DNA of 64,000 nucleotides. It comes from Virgibacillus_N oceani_A (GTDB taxonomy: Bacteria; Bacillota; Bacilli; Bacillales; Amphibacillaceae). Positions 62,275-64,000 of this stretch are shown in pieces. The notes under the pieces were generated by a model. It saw nothing but the letters and a program-made list of their open reading frames with translations. It searched no databases and was not told the origin of the DNA. Both the position numbers and the translations under genes were made by a program. How positions within the stretch are numbered: the stretch's first letter is position 1; each line of letters begins with the position of its first letter. The stretch lies in the NCBI GenBank assembly GCA_041521345.1, contig JBGOHB010000002.1. One strand, 5' to 3'.

Positions 62275-63645
62275 TTAGTTACTGTTTACCTCGTTCCAAT
62301 AATAAACTAACGTCTCCATTCCTTTATCAAAACTGTCCAACGGAAAACTTTCGTTCGGAGAATGCAACCGGTCATCCGGGGTGCCAAAACCAAGCAATAC
62401 AATTGGAATGTCATAAATATCATCAATCCATTCCACCACTGGGATCGATCCACCCATTCGTACATACACGGTTTCTTTTCCAAAAGCTTTTGTATAGCTT
62501 TTGGCTGCTTTTTCGATTAAAGGATGATTTGGTTCTACTTTATATGCTTTTGATGACAGCTTTTCTTTTTTAACATCAACAGAAACACCGGATGGTTTCA
62601 CTTTTTTAATATGTTCCTCAAGCATTTGCTGAACATTTTCCGGATCCTGACCGGGCACTAGCCGGCAAGTAATTTTTGCAGTGGCAGATGATGGGATAAT
62701 CGTTTTAGTACCCTCTCCTTGATAACCTCCATAAATTCCGTTAATTTCAAAAGTAGGCCTTGCCATCGTATGCTCTTTTGCAGTATAGTCTTTTTCAGAA
62801 ACTGTTTCATTTACTCCGGTGGCTTCCTTATAGTCCTCTCCCTGCACCTGGTCAATTAAGTTTCGTTCTTCCGCCGACAACGGTTCTACACTGTCATAAA
62901 AGCCTTCTACAGTAATCACTTCGTCCGAATTTTTCATGGAGGCGAGTATATGATTTAAGGCCATGATAGGGTTCCTTACTGCACCGCCGTACATCCCGGA
63001 GTGTAAATCATGATCCGGCCCGCCTACTGTTATTTCGATTCCCGTAAATCCTTTTAGCCCATACAAAATCGTGGGCTGGTTTTTGGCAACCATTCCAGAG
63101 TCGGATATGACTGCAAAATCAGCCTGGAATTGATCTTTTTTCTCTTGCAAAACATCATACAGATTCTCGCTGCCGATTTCCTCTTCCCCTTCGATGCAAA
63201 CTTTTACATTCAGCGGCAAGCTGCCCTCTGTTTTCATAAACGATTCAAATACAGCGAGATGCATAAACACCTGCCCTTTATCATCACTGGCACCTCTGGC
63301 ATACAGTCTACCGTCTCTGACTTCCGGTTTAAATGGATCACTTTCCCATAACTCAATTGGATCAACCGGCTGAACATCATAATGACCATAAAATAAAACG
63401 GTAGGTGCATCAGCACCTGCGCCGTTATATTCCGCGTATACAAGCGGGTGGCCACCTGTTGCCTGTTTATCGATATTTTCAAATCCAATATCATTTAAAT
63501 ATGTAACAATAAAATCAGCTGCCTCATCAACATCTTTTTTATATTCACTGTCTGTACTTACACTGGGAATGGCCAGAAAATCATTTAATTTCTCTAACAG
63601 CCGGTTCCGGTTTTCATTTAGGTAAGCTAATACTTTTTCACTCAT
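62275..63645 (-). CDS. M20-family metallopeptidase (dipeptidase)
   Basis: 456 residues. Metal ligands: YGHYDVQPVDP (His, Asp ~85-90), RGASDDKGQ (Asp), and CIEGEEEIGSENL (general base and metal Glu ~150). A lid domain occupies ~205-310 with GGPDHDLHSGMYGGAVRNP (His), and RMGGSIPVVEW near the C-terminal metal His in HSPNE. Closest to ArgE/DapE-type dipeptidases acting on small peptides. The ATG at 63645 follows GGAGG by 8 nt. The long frame upstream is non-coding. Confidence 0.92.
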   Translation of the reverse strand: MSEKVLAYLNENRNRLLEKLNDFLAIPSVSTDSEYKKDVDEAADFIVTYLNDIGFENIDKQATGGHPLVYAEYNGAGADAPTVLFYGHYDVQPVDPIELWESDPFKPEVRDGRLYARGASDDKGQVFMHLAVFESFMKTEGSLPLNVKVCIEGEEEIGSENLYDVLQEKKDQFQADFAVISDSGMVAKNQPTILYGLKGFTGIEITVGGPDHDLHSGMYGGAVRNPIMALNHILASMKNSDEVITVEGFYDSVEPLSAEERNLIDQVQGEDYKEATGVNETVSEKDYTAKEHTMARPTFEINGIYGGYQGEGTKTIIPSSATAKITCRLVPGQDPENVQQMLEEHIKKVKPSGVSVDVKKEKLSSKAYKVEPNHPLIEKAAKSYTKAFGKETVYVRMGGSIPVVEWIDDIYDIPIVLLGFGTPDDRLHSPNESFPLDSFDKGMETLVYYWNEVNSN

Positions 63646-63872
63646 CTGCTCGTCCTCCTGTATCATCGTATTTATTATACATTTTAGCACACCAAACAGG
63701 AAAGGACATCCTTTGAAAGACTTGATCGTTGGAAACGAAACGATACATTTATACGCTTTCCTGACAAGCTGACAATTTACTTTCAATGGTACTGGAAATG
63801 AGATCTTAGTTTACTTTTAACCCCCCGCAATCAGTGCTTCCCTTTCTTTTTTTATCTGATCGAGCGAGTTTT

Positions 63873-64000
63873 TGGTGCCGACCCCCGAAAGTTAGAGTAA
63901 TAAATCTAACTTTCAGGGGTGTTTTTTGTGGCAAAATATAGTGAAGAATTTAAAATGAAGCTTGTCGTCGAGTATTTAGATGGAAACATTGGATATGGAT
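63873..64000 (+). mobile_element. Left end of an IS3-like insertion sequence
   Basis: TGGTGCCGACCCCCGAAAG begins the terminal inverted repeat. It is followed by a hairpin (GAAAGTTAGA/TCTAACTTTC) and the transposase start. The rest lies beyond the window, so target duplication and right end cannot be seen. Confidence 0.7.
63928..64000 (+). CDS. IS3-family transposase OrfA (N-terminal part only)
   Basis: Starts GTG with AGGGGTG 6 nt upstream. The 24 visible residues (AKYSEEFKMKLVVEYLDGN, then IGYG) match the beginning of the OrfA helix-turn-helix protein that binds the IS ends. Cut by the window edge. OrfB would be read by -1 frameshift downstream. Confidence 0.8.
   Translation, partial: MAKYSEEFKMKLVVEYLDGNIGYG

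Overview
The window is a low-GC Firmicutes chromosome segment from a spore-forming Bacillaceae. Gene content and order (secG-est-rnr-smpB-ssrA, cggR-gap-pgk-tpiA-gpmI-eno, rapZ-yvcK-whiA-crh, hprK-lgt-yvoD-ppaX-yvoF, yojF/bshB2) match the Bacillus subtilis 3.4-3.6 Mb region. The acidic proteins, NhaC-type antiporter and abundant intergenic repeats suggest the Oceanobacillus/Virgibacillus/Lentibacillus group. The genus is an inference. Sporulation is supported by two GerPF-like proteins, two YjcZ-family miniproteins and an alpha/beta-type SASP.

Layout. 0-5.5 kb: spore genes, an ECF-type cobalt/nickel transporter lacking its ATPase, a YjcZ protein and a decayed heavy-metal-binding domain. 5.7-12.2 kb: trans-translation and RNA decay (ssrA, smpB, rnr, est, secG), with a ZIP transporter inserted between rnr and smpB. 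The tmRNA gene is split in its T-loop by a 287-nt group I intron without an ORF. 12.3-17.3 kb: an alpha/beta hydrolase, ptsI, a 53-bp tandem array of palindromes, a NERD-domain protein and a nitroreductase. 17.4-24.6 kb: the CggR-controlled lower-glycolysis operon, with promoter and operator visible. 24.8-27.1 kb: glutaredoxin-like protein, RNase HI-like protein, FAH-family hydrolase and a YflT-type stress protein. 27.3-33.7 kb: a complete peptide ABC transporter (two permeases, binding lipoprotein, two ATPases), preceded by a reductase pseudogene. 33.9-35.5 kb: aroD and aroK (divergent), then tRNA-Arg(CCG) followed by a partial second copy of its anticodon arm. 35.8-48.8 kb: clpP with a CtsR box, crh, whiA, yvcK, rapZ, trxB, a TPR protein, yvoF, ppaX, yvoD, lgt, hprK, yvlD, yvlC, bshB2 and yojF. 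49-56.6 kb: SASP, fumC, a phospholipase C-like protein, small proteins, AzlCD, NhaC and a methionine aminopeptidase. 56.8-64 kb: YjcZ, a YtrA-type regulator with ABC transporter and palindromic operator, an anchored amidohydrolase, a broken gene, an SDR reductase, an M20 peptidase and the left end of an IS3-like element.

The genes fit together as central carbon control. HPr kinase, Crh, enzyme I, CggR, YvcK and RapZ surround the glycolytic operon. SmpB, tmRNA, RNase R and ClpP form the ribosome-rescue and tagged-protein-disposal set.

The most unusual features are the self-splicing intron predicted inside tmRNA, the exactly phased palindrome array beside the NERD gene, a candidate C-rich small RNA downstream of trxB, and the tRNA-Arg partial duplication.
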